Below, piece after piece: positions 1-8,588 of a DNA stretch of 64,000 nucleotides. The position numbers and the translations under genes were made by a program. Position 1 is the first letter of the stretch. Every line of letters begins with the position of its first letter. Below the pieces are notes generated by a model. The model ran no database searches. It was not told the origin of the DNA and saw only the letters and a list, made by a program, of their open reading frames with translations. Origin of the DNA: CAYYFX01 sp964571855 (GTDB lineage: Bacteria > ARS69); NCBI GenBank assembly GCA_964571855.1, contig CAZNDO010000003.1, forward strand, positions 150,722 through 214,721, given 5' to 3'.

Positions 1-472
1 CCGTCGGGCGGACGGCGGCGCCCGGCCTCCGTGAAGCCGGCGGCGGACTGCCTCGGACTCCCTGAACGTCGACGGGGCAACGGCGCGTATCCCGGGACTC
101 TCTCGTCCGCTCGTCGTCGCCCCCTCAGCCGGCCGGTACGACTCTCCACCGGGGGTCGTAGTCCGGTTCCCGAGAAGCCCGGACTCTCCGAAGCGGGAGA
201 CTCACCGTCTCCACACGCCGGCGGGCCGATGACCCCGTTGCACGACAACATCTTGTGGCACCTCCGCCGAGTGACAATTGCCAAACTGATATCCGTCAGC
301 TCGCATTGAATCCGCTTGATCCCCCCCCCCTTCGTTGTTCTACAAGAGTGGCACGGAGCAAGTGATCTGGATTCGCAGGAGGGACCTGCCAAGTGTGCAA
401 CTTGCTACCGGGCCGCGGCACGCGACGCATTCCGGCGCCGGAACGTCGCGCCCCGCCGGGAGGGACTGGAAG
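1..472. other. Non-coding region upstream of the first secreted protein gene
   Basis: No convincing gene lies here. The only plus-strand reading frame (31-309) has no ribosome binding site, domain or sensible composition. Positions about 240-350 are clearly richer in A+T than the rest and hold the putative promoter and C10 tract listed separately. The stretch is best read as the promoter and leader region of the gene starting at 473. Confidence 0.6.
316..346 (+). promoter_or_regulatory. Putative promoter containing a C10 homopolymer in the spacer
   Basis: A TTGATC hexamer (316-321) and a TACAAG hexamer (341-346) are separated by 19 nt that include most of a run of ten C (321-330). Both hexamers are only moderate matches to the housekeeping -35/-10 consensus, and the spacer is 2 nt longer than ideal. 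The leader to the ATG at 473 would be about 120 nt. The call rests on sequence pattern alone. Confidence 0.3.
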
Positions 473-2626
473 ATGAGATCGAATCTCGGTCGCCTCGCGT
501 GTCTTGCCTGTACTCTGCCGCTCCTGATCCCGTGCGGGGTCCGGGCCGGTTACGACCTCACGCTCAGCATGAGCGACTCCGATCCCCACGCGAACGTCTC
601 CATGACGCCCGTGGGCATCGACACGTTGTACTTGTGGCTCAACTGCTCGGAGCAGGGCGCCTCCGCCCTCGACGCGACGCTCGAGGGCGACATCGTCGCC
701 TTCGGCTTCTCGCCGGCAAGCGGCATCGTCAACGCGGGGACGTTCCCGCGGTTGCTGCTGGGAATCGGGGGCTGCCCGACCGGAAGCGACGTGGACGCCC
801 TTCTGGGCACGATCACCGTCTGGGACTCGGCGGGCTCGGGAGGCCACCTCTACCTGGGCCCGTCGGACGGGATGGACGAGATCGTCCTCGTCTCCTGCGA
901 CACGACGGCGTACACGTACGAGTTCGTTCCACGTGTGGCGGGGTTCTCGTCGAACGGGAGCGACCCCGACACGACCGGTGCGCCGCTCGGTTGCGGCGCA
1001 GGCCCCATGATGCTCTCGGGAGAGTCGACGGGTGGGCTGCCGTTCGAGTGGTCGGAGGACTACGACGAGCCCGGCTGCGGCAAGGGCGCGAACGGGAACG
1101 TCACGCTGATCCGAGCGCTCGCGTCAAACCCCAACACGCTGATCGTGGGTGGTGCGTTCTCCGCGGTGGACGGCCTGACCGTGCCGAACCTGGCGCGGCT
1201 GACGATCTCGAGGAGCAGCGGCGCACTGTCAACAGCCTGGGACATACCGAGCCTCTGGAACACCCTCTCCGCGCTCTCCGGTTCGTACGCGTACTTGGCG
1301 GCGGACCAGAGCCCGTCGAGTGGGGCGCTTCTGGTTGGCAGCGACGATCCAAGTCAGCCGCTGGCTGTCGTCGCGAACTCCAGCGCGTACACGGACGCAC
1401 CGCCGGTGACAAGCCCGTATGCGATGGAGGTCCGCGCGATCGAGCATTGGGGCGAGAGCGGCAAGTTCCTCGTGGCCGGCGACTTCCGCGGCACCGGGAC
1501 CCCCGGCAACGGCGACCTGCACGGCCTCGCGCAGTACGACCCCTCGGCGCAGTTCAACGAGCGGTGGCAGCCGTTCGGGTACCCGATCACGTCGGAGGTC
1601 TGGTACGTCGAGCAGGACGGCTTCTCGCAGGGCGCGGTCGACGCCATCCTGGAGGTGAACGCGCCGGGTCGGCCGCTCGATCGGGCGGTGATCATTGGGG
1701 GGCGCTTCCACTTCCTGTTCAACACGGAGACGGCCTACGTGGTGCAGAACTGCGCATGGCTGGACCCCTCGGACGGTTCGTTCGAAGGCCTTCCGGTGGG
1801 CGCGCCGGTGTACACTATGGTCCAGACCAACGACGCGATGGCCCTGGACCAGGGATTGATCGTGTACGCCGCGGGTGACTTCGGCACCGAGGACGGACAG
1901 GGGTACGAGGAGTCCCCGGTGCTCGTCTCGTACGTGGGCGGCAGCGCTCCGGGCGGATGGGGCCCGCTCGTTCCGGGAACGTATCCGCATCCGGGTCCCA
2001 TGACGTCCGCTCAGAACAGCAGCGCCGTGATCCACCAGCTGCTCGCTACACGCGACCACCTCTACGCGGTTGGCGACTTCGATCAAGTGCTGACCCGGCG
2101 CGGTGTCCTTCCTTCCCAATCTCGAGGCTTCGCCCGCTTCTCCTTCGCATCGGGCGAGTGGGAGGCCTTTCACGAGGACGCCCTCGGTGGGATCGGCTTG
2201 GCTGGCGCCGTCGCATGGCCAGCGGTCTTCCTCGGAGGCACCTTCACCCAGGTGGGGGACGGTGCCGTCGACTCGCATCACGTCGCCGAGGCGGACTTCT
2301 TTGGCGCGGAGACGAGCGTGAGCACGATCTCAGGGGGATCGTTGCCGCTGCCTCTCCTGCTCGAGGCCCCGCGGCCGAACCCCACGGCAGATGGCGTTCT
2401 GATCACCTACTCGCTGAGCAAGGAGGCGCACGTGCTTGTGTCGGTGTACAACGCTACCGGTCGTTTGGTCCGGAAGCTGATTGATGGGCCGGCAACGATT
2501 GGGAGACACTCGACAGCATGGGATGGCCGCGGCGCGGACGGCCTCAAGGCCGCATCCGGTGTGTACTTCATCCACGCGACCGCTGGTCCTGATGTCGCAA
2601 CCGTGAAGTCCATTCTCGTGAGGTAG
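473..2626 (+). CDS. Secreted propeller-like repeat protein with FlgD-like C-terminal tail
   Basis: The ATG at 473 is chosen over an upstream in-frame ATG (335) because GGGAGGGA lies 8 nt before it and the N-terminus then becomes a signal peptide (MRSNLGRLACLACTLPLLIP...). The 717-residue body repeats motifs such as LIVGGAFS, FLVAGDFR, AVIIGGRFHF, YAAGDFG, LYAVGDFD and VFLGGTFTQVGDG. These resemble the short repeats of secreted beta-propeller/kelch-like proteins. The last ~85 residues are a FlgD-like Ig domain (PRPNP, VYNATGRLV, WDGRGADG, GVYFIHA), a module known in FCB-type bacteria as a C-terminal secretion or anchoring tail. It is probably exported or surface-bound. The ligand or enzymatic role is not recognisable. 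The 3' end of this gene is copied downstream as part of the tandem duplication. Confidence 0.8.
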   Translation: MRSNLGRLACLACTLPLLIPCGVRAGYDLTLSMSDSDPHANVSMTPVGIDTLYLWLNCSEQGASALDATLEGDIVAFGFSPASGIVNAGTFPRLLLGIGGCPTGSDVDALLGTITVWDSAGSGGHLYLGPSDGMDEIVLVSCDTTAYTYEFVPRVAGFSSNGSDPDTTGAPLGCGAGPMMLSGESTGGLPFEWSEDYDEPGCGKGANGNVTLIRALASNPNTLIVGGAFSAVDGLTVPNLARLTISRSSGALSTAWDIPSLWNTLSALSGSYAYLAADQSPSSGALLVGSDDPSQPLAVVANSSAYTDAPPVTSPYAMEVRAIEHWGESGKFLVAGDFRGTGTPGNGDLHGLAQYDPSAQFNERWQPFGYPITSEVWYVEQDGFSQGAVDAILEVNAPGRPLDRAVIIGGRFHFLFNTETAYVVQNCAWLDPSDGSFEGLPVGAPVYTMVQTNDAMALDQGLIVYAAGDFGTEDGQGYEESPVLVSYVGGSAPGGWGPLVPGTYPHPGPMTSAQNSSAVIHQLLATRDHLYAVGDFDQVLTRRGVLPSQSRGFARFSFASGEWEAFHEDALGGIGLAGAVAWPAVFLGGTFTQVGDGAVDSHHVAEADFFGAETSVSTISGGSLPLPLLLEAPRPNPTADGVLITYSLSKEAHVLVSVYNATGRLVRKLIDGPATIGRHSTAWDGRGADGLKAASGVYFIHATAGPDVATVKSILVR

Positions 2627-3898
2627 GGGGCCGCGAGACGTGAGTGGAGCGCGGGACGTGGGTCGAGGCACAGTCCACTGGCTGCGCGTCCTCGCGCTCG
2701 CTCTCGTCGTAGCTCTGCCGGCCCGGACAGAGGTGCTCACCGTTCATCCGGACTATACCGGCACCTACTTCACGATTCAGGAGGCAGTGAATGCGGCAGC
2801 CGACGGAGACGAGATCGTCCTTACCGATGGCGTGTTTCGTGGGGCCGGAAACACGAACGTCCTGGTCGTCGGCAAGGTCCTCACGATTCGCTCGGCGTCG
2901 GGCGACCCGTCGGCTTGCATCCTCGATGGTCAGGGGGATCGGCAGTGCCTGGCGTTCGAGTTCATCGGTGATTCGACGCGAATCGTGGGAATTGGATTTC
3001 GCGGGGGTGGAGGACCGGCAGTTGGCGGCGCGATACTGCTTCGAACGGCCCCAGGTCTCATAAGCCAATGTGTGTTCTCCGACAATGAGAGCCTGGGAGG
3101 AGCAGCATTCGTGGTCCAGACGTGTCACGTGACCGTCGAGGAGACGGCCTTCATCGGGAACTTGGCGACATGGTCTCCGGGAGGTGCCATCGCCGTGCTC
3201 TCGGGTAGTCTCGACGTCCGGGCCTGCACCTTCGTGGACAACGGGGCACCCCTCGACGGTCAGGGAGGTGCGATCTTCATGTACCGCAGCGGGCCACTGA
3301 CAGTCGACCGGAGCATCTTCGCGTTCTCGCGTTTCGGGAATGCCATCCACTGCGATCCCCTGTCGCCGATCACGATCACGTGCTCGAACATCTACGGCAA
3401 TCCCGGCGGCGACTGGGTGGGTCCATTGGCGGGGATGGAAGGCATCGACGGGAACTTCTCCGCCGACCCGCTCTTCTGCGCCCCCCCGCCGGAGGGAACC
3501 TACACGCTGCGGCCCGGCTCGCCGTGCGGCCCGGACGGTCCGTGCGGCCTGATCGGGGCACTGCCCGTGGGGTGCGAGCAGCCCGAGCCGATCCCGCCGC
3601 CGCCAGCGACCGTCCTCGGCCCGCCGCTGCCGAACCCCACAAGCAACGGGGTCACGCTGACCCTGGATGTGGCCTCGGGTGCAGTGGGGGCCTACCGGCT
3701 CCGCGTGTACGACCTGGCGGGTCGCCGCATCCTGGAGAGAGTCATCGAGGCTCCGGCGCCGGCGTCCTATGCGGTGGGCTGGGACGGCCGGGGCGCGGGC
3801 GGGCAAGCCACGCCCGCCGGCGTGTACTTCCTGCGGCTGGACGGGCCGGGCCTCACCGACACGAGGCGTGTGGTTCGCCTCCGGTGAACGAGGGCCGT
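2587..3898 (+). repeat. Tandem duplication unit 1 (about 1.31 kb)
   Basis: This segment begins inside the last codons of the preceding gene (TCCTGATGTCGCAACCGTGA at 2587) and covers the first beta-helix gene. The same sequence restarts at 3899, giving an offset of exactly 1312 nt at both the breakpoint and the GTG start (2640 and 3952). The two units are very similar at the ends and more diverged in the middle. Confidence 0.9.
2640..3887 (+). CDS. Secreted right-handed beta-helix protein with FlgD-like tail (copy 1)
   Basis: It starts at GTG 2640, 13 nt after the previous stop, with a basic then hydrophobic signal segment (VHWLRVLALALVVALPARTE). Residues about 30-300 look like a parallel beta-helix of the pectin-lyase fold: an opening VHPDYTGTYFTIQEAV...GDEIVLTDGVF block, then turns rich in GG, C and N with alternating hydrophobics (AFIGN, GGAI, CTFVDN, CSNIYGNP). 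Such proteins usually bind or process surface polysaccharide, but no catalytic residues can be assigned. The final ~80 residues form a FlgD-like tail (PLPNPTSNG, VYDLAGRRI, WDGRGAGG, GVYFLRLDG). The tail suggests export through the same route as the upstream protein. The neighbour at 3952 is a duplicate. Confidence 0.82.
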   Translation: MSGARDVGRGTVHWLRVLALALVVALPARTEVLTVHPDYTGTYFTIQEAVNAAADGDEIVLTDGVFRGAGNTNVLVVGKVLTIRSASGDPSACILDGQGDRQCLAFEFIGDSTRIVGIGFRGGGGPAVGGAILLRTAPGLISQCVFSDNESLGGAAFVVQTCHVTVEETAFIGNLATWSPGGAIAVLSGSLDVRACTFVDNGAPLDGQGGAIFMYRSGPLTVDRSIFAFSRFGNAIHCDPLSPITITCSNIYGNPGGDWVGPLAGMEGIDGNFSADPLFCAPPPEGTYTLRPGSPCGPDGPCGLIGALPVGCEQPEPIPPPPATVLGPPLPNPTSNGVTLTLDVASGAVGAYRLRVYDLAGRRILERVIEAPAPASYAVGWDGRGAGGQATPAGVYFLRLDGPGLTDTRRVVRLR

Positions 3899-5202
3899 TC
3901 CTGATGTCGCAACCGTGAAGTTCATTCTCGTGAGGTAGGGGACCGCGGGACGTGAGTGGATCGCGGGACGTGGGTCGAGGCACAGTCCACTGGCTGCGCG
4001 TCCTCACGCTCGCTCTCGTCGTAACTCTGCCGGCCCGGGCAGAAGTGCTCACCGTTCATCCGGACTATACCGGCACCTACTTCACGATTCAGGAAGCGGT
4101 GGATGCGGCATTCGAGGGGGACGAGATTGTGCTCATGGATGGCGTGTTCCGAGGCTCCGGGAACACGAACGTCCTGATCGAAGGCAAGGGACTCACGCTT
4201 CGCTCGGCCTCCGGGGATCCTGCGACATGCGTCCTCGATGGCCAGGGGAGTCGTCAGTCATTGCGCTTTCAGTTCATCGACAGTGTGTCGCGGGTAACGG
4301 GGATCGGCTTCCGAGGGGCCGGGGGGCCTATCATTGGCGGGGCCCTGTTGTTCTGGCATGCGCCGGCCCTCCTTCAGCGGTGCGTCTTCTCTGAAAACGA
4401 GGGCGGATGGGGGGCCGGCATTCTCGCAGACCAGTGCCAACTGACAGTGGTCGAGTCGGTGTTCTCAGGGAATGTGGCGACCGGGGCTTCCGGTGGTGCA
4501 ATCGCCATGTCTTGGAGTCCCGGCTTGACCCTGCAGCACTGCACCTTCGTCGACAATGGGGCGCCATCCAATGGTCGAGGGGGCGCCGTGTTCATGTATC
4601 GTAGTGGGTTGCTGACCGTGGAGCAGAACGTCTTCGCATTCTCCCGCTTCGGGAATGCGATCGACTGCTACCCACCGTCACCGGTCACGATCACGTGCTC
4701 GAACATCTTCGGCAACCCCGGCGGCGACTGGGTGGGCGCGCTGGCGGGGATGGAAGGCATCGACGGGAACTTCTCCGCCGACCCGCTCTTCTGCGTCCCC
4801 CCGCCGGGGGGAACCTACACGCTGCAGCCCGGCTCGCCGTGCGGCCCGAACGGTCCGTGCGGCCTGATCGGGGCACTGCCCGTGGGGTGCGAGCAGCCCG
4901 AGCCGATCCCGCCGCCGCCAGCGACCGTCCTCGGCCCGCCGCTGCCGAACCCCACAAGCAACGGGGTCACGCTGACCCTGGATGTGGCCTCGGGTGCAGT
5001 GGGGGCCTACCGGCTCCACGTGTACGACTTGGCGGGTCGCCGCATCCTGGAGAGGGTCATCCAGGCCCCGGCGCCGGCGTCCTATGCGGTCGGCTGGGAC
5101 GGCCGGGACGCGGGCGGGCAGGCCACGGCGGCGGGTGTCTACTTCCTGCGGCTGGACGGGCCGGGCCTCACCGGCACGCGGCGTGTGGTTCGTCTCCGGT
5201 GA
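3899..5202 (+). repeat. Tandem duplication unit 2
   Basis: This is the second copy of the unit starting at 2587. It still carries about 40 nt derived from the 3' end of the upstream gene, including its GTGAGGTAG end (3928-3936), now stranded in the spacer before the second beta-helix gene. That remnant shows the duplicated block was copied downstream of the original gene end. A net 3-nt difference makes the second protein one residue longer. Confidence 0.9.
3952..5202 (+). CDS. Secreted right-handed beta-helix protein with FlgD-like tail (copy 2)
   Basis: Paralog of the gene at 2640, 416 residues, with the same GTG start context and signal segment. The N-terminal ~60 and C-terminal ~160 residues are almost identical to copy 1. 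The central helix turns (about residues 95-235) differ more: LFWHAPALLQRCVFSENEG replaces the equivalent stretch of copy 1. Diversifying selection or gene conversion restricted to the ends would explain this, but that is inference. The FlgD-like tail is intact. A GC hairpin without a T-run follows at 5391-5422. Confidence 0.82.
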   Translation: MSGSRDVGRGTVHWLRVLTLALVVTLPARAEVLTVHPDYTGTYFTIQEAVDAAFEGDEIVLMDGVFRGSGNTNVLIEGKGLTLRSASGDPATCVLDGQGSRQSLRFQFIDSVSRVTGIGFRGAGGPIIGGALLFWHAPALLQRCVFSENEGGWGAGILADQCQLTVVESVFSGNVATGASGGAIAMSWSPGLTLQHCTFVDNGAPSNGRGGAVFMYRSGLLTVEQNVFAFSRFGNAIDCYPPSPVTITCSNIFGNPGGDWVGALAGMEGIDGNFSADPLFCVPPPGGTYTLQPGSPCGPNGPCGLIGALPVGCEQPEPIPPPPATVLGPPLPNPTSNGVTLTLDVASGAVGAYRLHVYDLAGRRILERVIQAPAPASYAVGWDGRDAGGQATAAGVYFLRLDGPGLTGTRRVVRLR

Positions 5203-5390
5203 CGTGCGGCCCGTGTCGAACCGGAGGGGCTTGACCGCGAATCGTCGGTGCGCGTGATCCATCGCGCCGTGGCGGTGGGCTCGGACCAATCCCGCTTCCC
5301 GCGTGCGCGGCAGCTCCCCCATCGCTGGGGACGCACACGCCAACCGGGGGGGCGGCGCACAGCGTCGCAGGACTGCGGGTCCCGGAAGGC

Positions 5391-5422
5391 AAGGGCCCCA
5401 CCGGTCGCCCGGCGGGGCCCTT
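5391..5422. terminator. Perfect GC hairpin between convergent genes
   Basis: AAGGGCCCC (5391-5399) pairs perfectly with GGGGCCCTT (5414-5422) around a 14-nt loop, between the plus-strand beta-helix gene and the minus-strand subtilase gene. There is no run of T on either side. Bidirectional termination is plausible but not proven. Confidence 0.4.
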
Positions 5423-5453
5423 CGTCGTCACACGGCCCGAAGGCCGGTCGTCG

Positions 5454-7343
5454 CTACGCCTTCCCGCGCCGCTCCTTCAGCAGCTCGGCCGAGCGCTTCG
5501 GGTTGATGATGTTCAGGGTCCGGTCGCCCTCCTGCTTCTTGTCGCAGCCGTCCAGGATCAGGGCGATGGTCTCCTTCGGCGTGAGCTTCGGGTCCATGGC
5601 GATCAGCTTCGCCGCCAGGTTCACCACGTTCGGCGACGCCATCGACGTCCCCGAGAACTTCACGCGGTCCCCGCCCGGCACGTAGCTCTCCACCTCGAAG
5701 CCGTTCGAGTACACGTTCACCGTGGGGCCGAAGCTCGTGAACGTGGTGGCGTCGCCCGCGCCGTCCACCGCGCCCGCGATCATCAGGTTCGGCAGCACGA
5801 ACATCGGCGGGATGAACTCGTCGAACTCCACGTCGTTGTCGGAGTTGCCCGCGCCGCCCACGAAGAGGATCTCCGGCGCGCTCTTGAACGCCGCCTCCAG
5901 GCCCTTCTTCATCACGTCGAACTGCTCGCGGGCCATCTTCTTGCGCTCCTCCGGCGTGCCGATGCCGTTCGCCTCGAGTGCGGACTCGATCCCGGAGCGC
6001 GGGATCACCCAGCTCATGTTGACCACGCGGACGCCGTGCTTCTTGAAGTAGTTCACGATGTCCTTGGACGCCTTCGCCTGGTTCTTCGCGTCCTCCATCG
6101 TCGGCGGCTCGGGGATCATCTCCACGTCCGCCTCGAACCGGCAGTACATGGCGGTGGCCGCGGGGTTCTTGTCCAGCGCGATCCCCGCCACGTGCGTGCC
6201 GTGCGAATACATCGTGTAGCGCGCCAGGTCCTCCATGAACGGCTTCACGTCGTCCTGGCCCATGGCGGCCATCTTCGCGCGCAGGGCCGTGGCCTTGTCG
6301 GACTCGATGGCGGCCTGCATGTGGAACAGCCCCTCCACGGACTCCTGCAGCTCGGCCACGGGGCGCGTGGCCTCGGACATGTCGCACAGGTGCCCGGTGA
6401 TCGGGAGCGAGTGCTTGTCGAAGGCGATGCCGTGCAGGTCGTCGACGAAGCCGTTGCCGTCGTCGTCCTTGCCGTTCGCGGTCTCCTTCTTGTTCGTCCA
6501 CATCCGGTCCTTGAACACGTCCACGTCCGTGCCGGAGTCCCAGATGGCCACGAGCACGGGCGAGAGGTCCTTGCGCCCGGAGAGATCCAGCTCCCGGGCC
6601 GCCCAGATGTCCACCTTCTCCTCGTTGTTCGCCGCCACCACCGATGCCAGCGCGCCCACCATGGCGTCCTTCAGCGGCAGGACCACCTCCAGCGTGCTGC
6701 GGATGCCCACCACCTGGTTCGCCGGCCCGCCGCCGAGTTCCCCGCCCGACGCGGCCACCATGGGATCCAGCTGCTCCTTCACCAGCCCCATGATGAGCGC
6801 CGGGGAGAGCATCTCCATCTGGCCCTTCGTCTGCTGCAGGATGTCCTGCACGTCCTTCCACGGCAGCGCGGCGATCCGCTGCTCGTACTCCTTGCCGAAC
6901 GCCTCGGCGAAGGCCGGGCCCGTCATGGCGCCGGTGGCGTTGGCCGCCGCGATCCGCGACTCCACCGTGAGGCCGGTCACGAGCTTCTGCGCCGGCTTGC
7001 TCTCCAGCTCGCGGATGAGCTTCACGCGCTCCATCGCGGCGTCCCAGTTCCCGTCGAGCTGGTCCAGCGCGAGGAGCGTGCCGTGGATGCCCTGCAGCGT
7101 GGTGCGATCCTCGATGTCGTACCCGGCCAGGTCGGCCTCCAGGTTCTTCCGCACGGCGGCCGCGAACGGGGCGAACTTCTCCGGCGACGTGACCAGCTCG
7201 GTCACCGTGCCTTCGATCTTGTACGTGTGGCGCGGCAGGTCGTCCTGCTTCGTGATCTTCGGTTTCGCGACGGCGGACGCCGCGAACAGCGCGATCGCGG
7301 CGGCGACGAGGCCGGCGCGAACGAGCGGGCGGGATGCGGTCAT
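5454..7343 (-). CDS. Secreted subtilisin-like serine protease (S8 family)
   Basis: 629 residues with a signal peptide (about 1-26, ending SAVA|KPK) and AGGAGAGAG before the ATG. A helical propeptide-like region (about 27-255) precedes the catalytic domain. The triad is complete: Asp269 in WDSGTD, His381 in SHGTHVAG and Ser567 in SGTSMASP. Asn500 in GGAGNSDND is the expected oxyanion residue. A DDDGNGFVDD segment (293-302) looks like a calcium-binding loop and appears in many secreted subtilases. The long insert between Asp and His (about 110 residues) and the absence of a FlgD-like tail are notable. Export to the periplasm or outside is likely. The substrate is unknown. An HtrA-type protease follows upstream on the same strand. 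Confidence 0.9.
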   Translation of the reverse strand: MTASRPLVRAGLVAAAIALFAASAVAKPKITKQDDLPRHTYKIEGTVTELVTSPEKFAPFAAAVRKNLEADLAGYDIEDRTTLQGIHGTLLALDQLDGNWDAAMERVKLIRELESKPAQKLVTGLTVESRIAAANATGAMTGPAFAEAFGKEYEQRIAALPWKDVQDILQQTKGQMEMLSPALIMGLVKEQLDPMVAASGGELGGGPANQVVGIRSTLEVVLPLKDAMVGALASVVAANNEEKVDIWAARELDLSGRKDLSPVLVAIWDSGTDVDVFKDRMWTNKKETANGKDDDGNGFVDDLHGIAFDKHSLPITGHLCDMSEATRPVAELQESVEGLFHMQAAIESDKATALRAKMAAMGQDDVKPFMEDLARYTMYSHGTHVAGIALDKNPAATAMYCRFEADVEMIPEPPTMEDAKNQAKASKDIVNYFKKHGVRVVNMSWVIPRSGIESALEANGIGTPEERKKMAREQFDVMKKGLEAAFKSAPEILFVGGAGNSDNDVEFDEFIPPMFVLPNLMIAGAVDGAGDATTFTSFGPTVNVYSNGFEVESYVPGGDRVKFSGTSMASPNVVNLAAKLIAMDPKLTPKETIALILDGCDKKQEGDRTLNIINPKRSAELLKERRGKA

Positions 7344-7440
7344 GGGGTTCTCTCTCCTGCGGAAGGGAACGGGGTTCTTGCCGGGAGCATACGTCCGGCG
7401 CCGCGCGGGGGAAAGCGCCGGGAACGCCGCGCCGGGACGG

Positions 7441-8460
7441 TCAGTGCCGCTCGCGGGACGGGAGCGGCGCGGGCACGAGCGTGAGCGGCACGCGCTCCCC
7501 GCCGCGCACCACCTCCACGCCCACCGGCAGGCCCGGCGGCCAGTCCGTGAGGAAGCGGTGCAGGTCGTCCACGGAGCCGATCTCGCGGCCGTCGATCGTG
7601 ACCAGCAGGTCGCCCCGGAAGAGGCCCGCCGCGGCCGCCGGCCCGGACGGATCCACCGACGCCACCGCCACCGCGCCCTCCAGCGTGCGGCCGAGGTGGC
7701 GCGTGAGGCGTCGCGGCACGTCGCGGTCGGAGCCGGCGAGCCCCAGCCAGGAGCGCTCCACCCGCCCGCGCGTCATCAGCCGCGTCACCACCCAGTGCGC
7801 GGTGGCGGCGGACACGGCGAAGCCGATCCCCTGCGCGCCGGCGATGATCGCGGTGTTGATGCCGACCACGCGCCCGCGCGAATCCACGAGCGGCCCTCCC
7901 GAGTTGCCCGGGTTCAACGGCGCCGTGTGCTGGATGACGTTGTCGATGAGCCGGCCCTCGCGGGAGCGGAGCGAGCGCGCCGACGAGCTGACCACGCCGG
8001 TCGAGACGCTGGCGTCGAACCCGAGCGGGCTGCCGATCGCGATCACCAGCTCCCCCGGACGCAGCGGGCCGGTCTCCTGGAACTGCGCGTGCGGGACCCC
8101 GCCGCCGGACGTGCGCACGACCGCGAGGTCCGTGGCCGGATCGTCCCCCACCAGGGTGCCGATCCGCGTCTCGCCGTCGGCGAACGTCACGCGGATCTCC
8201 CGCGCGTCCGAGGCCACGTGGCTGTTCGTCAGCAGGTAGCCGTCCGGAGCGAACACCACGCCCGATCCGGAACCGCCCCGCGGCCGGCCGCGGGCGTCGA
8301 CGCCGCGCACCTCCAGGCTGACGACGGCCGGCGAGACGGCGTCCACCACCGCGCGCACGGCGTGGGAGAAGGCGTCCAGCACGCCGGATTCGGGCGCGCC
8401 GGGCGGCAGGATGCAGGGCCGGCCCGGGCCGGCGCCGTTCGTGGGGGCGGGTTCCGTCAT
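7441..8460 (-). CDS. HtrA/DegP-like trypsin-fold serine protease with PDZ domain
   Basis: The ATG at 8460 is chosen because AGGGGG lies just before it; an in-frame extension to 8571 is arginine-rich and unlikely. The 339-residue protein has a trypsin-fold domain with His81 (LTNSHVAS), Asp111 (ATDLAVVR) and Ser187 (NPGNSGGP), and one PDZ domain (about 235-330, with GLFRGDLLVTIDG). HtrA proteases remove damaged envelope proteins. However, no signal peptide or membrane anchor is visible, since the N-terminus is MTEPAPTNGAG. The protein is therefore either cytoplasmic or exported another way. It has a single PDZ domain, as in the DegS/HtrA type. It lies next to a secreted subtilase, though about 100 nt separates them. 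Confidence 0.88.
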   Translation of the reverse strand: MTEPAPTNGAGPGRPCILPPGAPESGVLDAFSHAVRAVVDAVSPAVVSLEVRGVDARGRPRGGSGSGVVFAPDGYLLTNSHVASDAREIRVTFADGETRIGTLVGDDPATDLAVVRTSGGGVPHAQFQETGPLRPGELVIAIGSPLGFDASVSTGVVSSSARSLRSREGRLIDNVIQHTAPLNPGNSGGPLVDSRGRVVGINTAIIAGAQGIGFAVSAATAHWVVTRLMTRGRVERSWLGLAGSDRDVPRRLTRHLGRTLEGAVAVASVDPSGPAAAAGLFRGDLLVTIDGREIGSVDDLHRFLTDWPPGLPVGVEVVRGGERVPLTLVPAPLPSRERH

Positions 8461-8588
8461 GGTCCCCCTGAGATACGACCGCCCCCGGCCCGGCGCCAGG
8501 GGCCGCGCCCGGCGCCCGCCGGTGGACCTCCCCGCGCGCCTGGGGCATCCTGCGCGGACACGAGACGGCATTCCCGGGAGGTGATGCG

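Noticed and set aside
31..309. Plus-strand frame of 92 codons near the left edge
   Set aside because: No ribosome site, no domain, arginine/proline/serine-rich composition; region is better read as upstream non-coding DNA.
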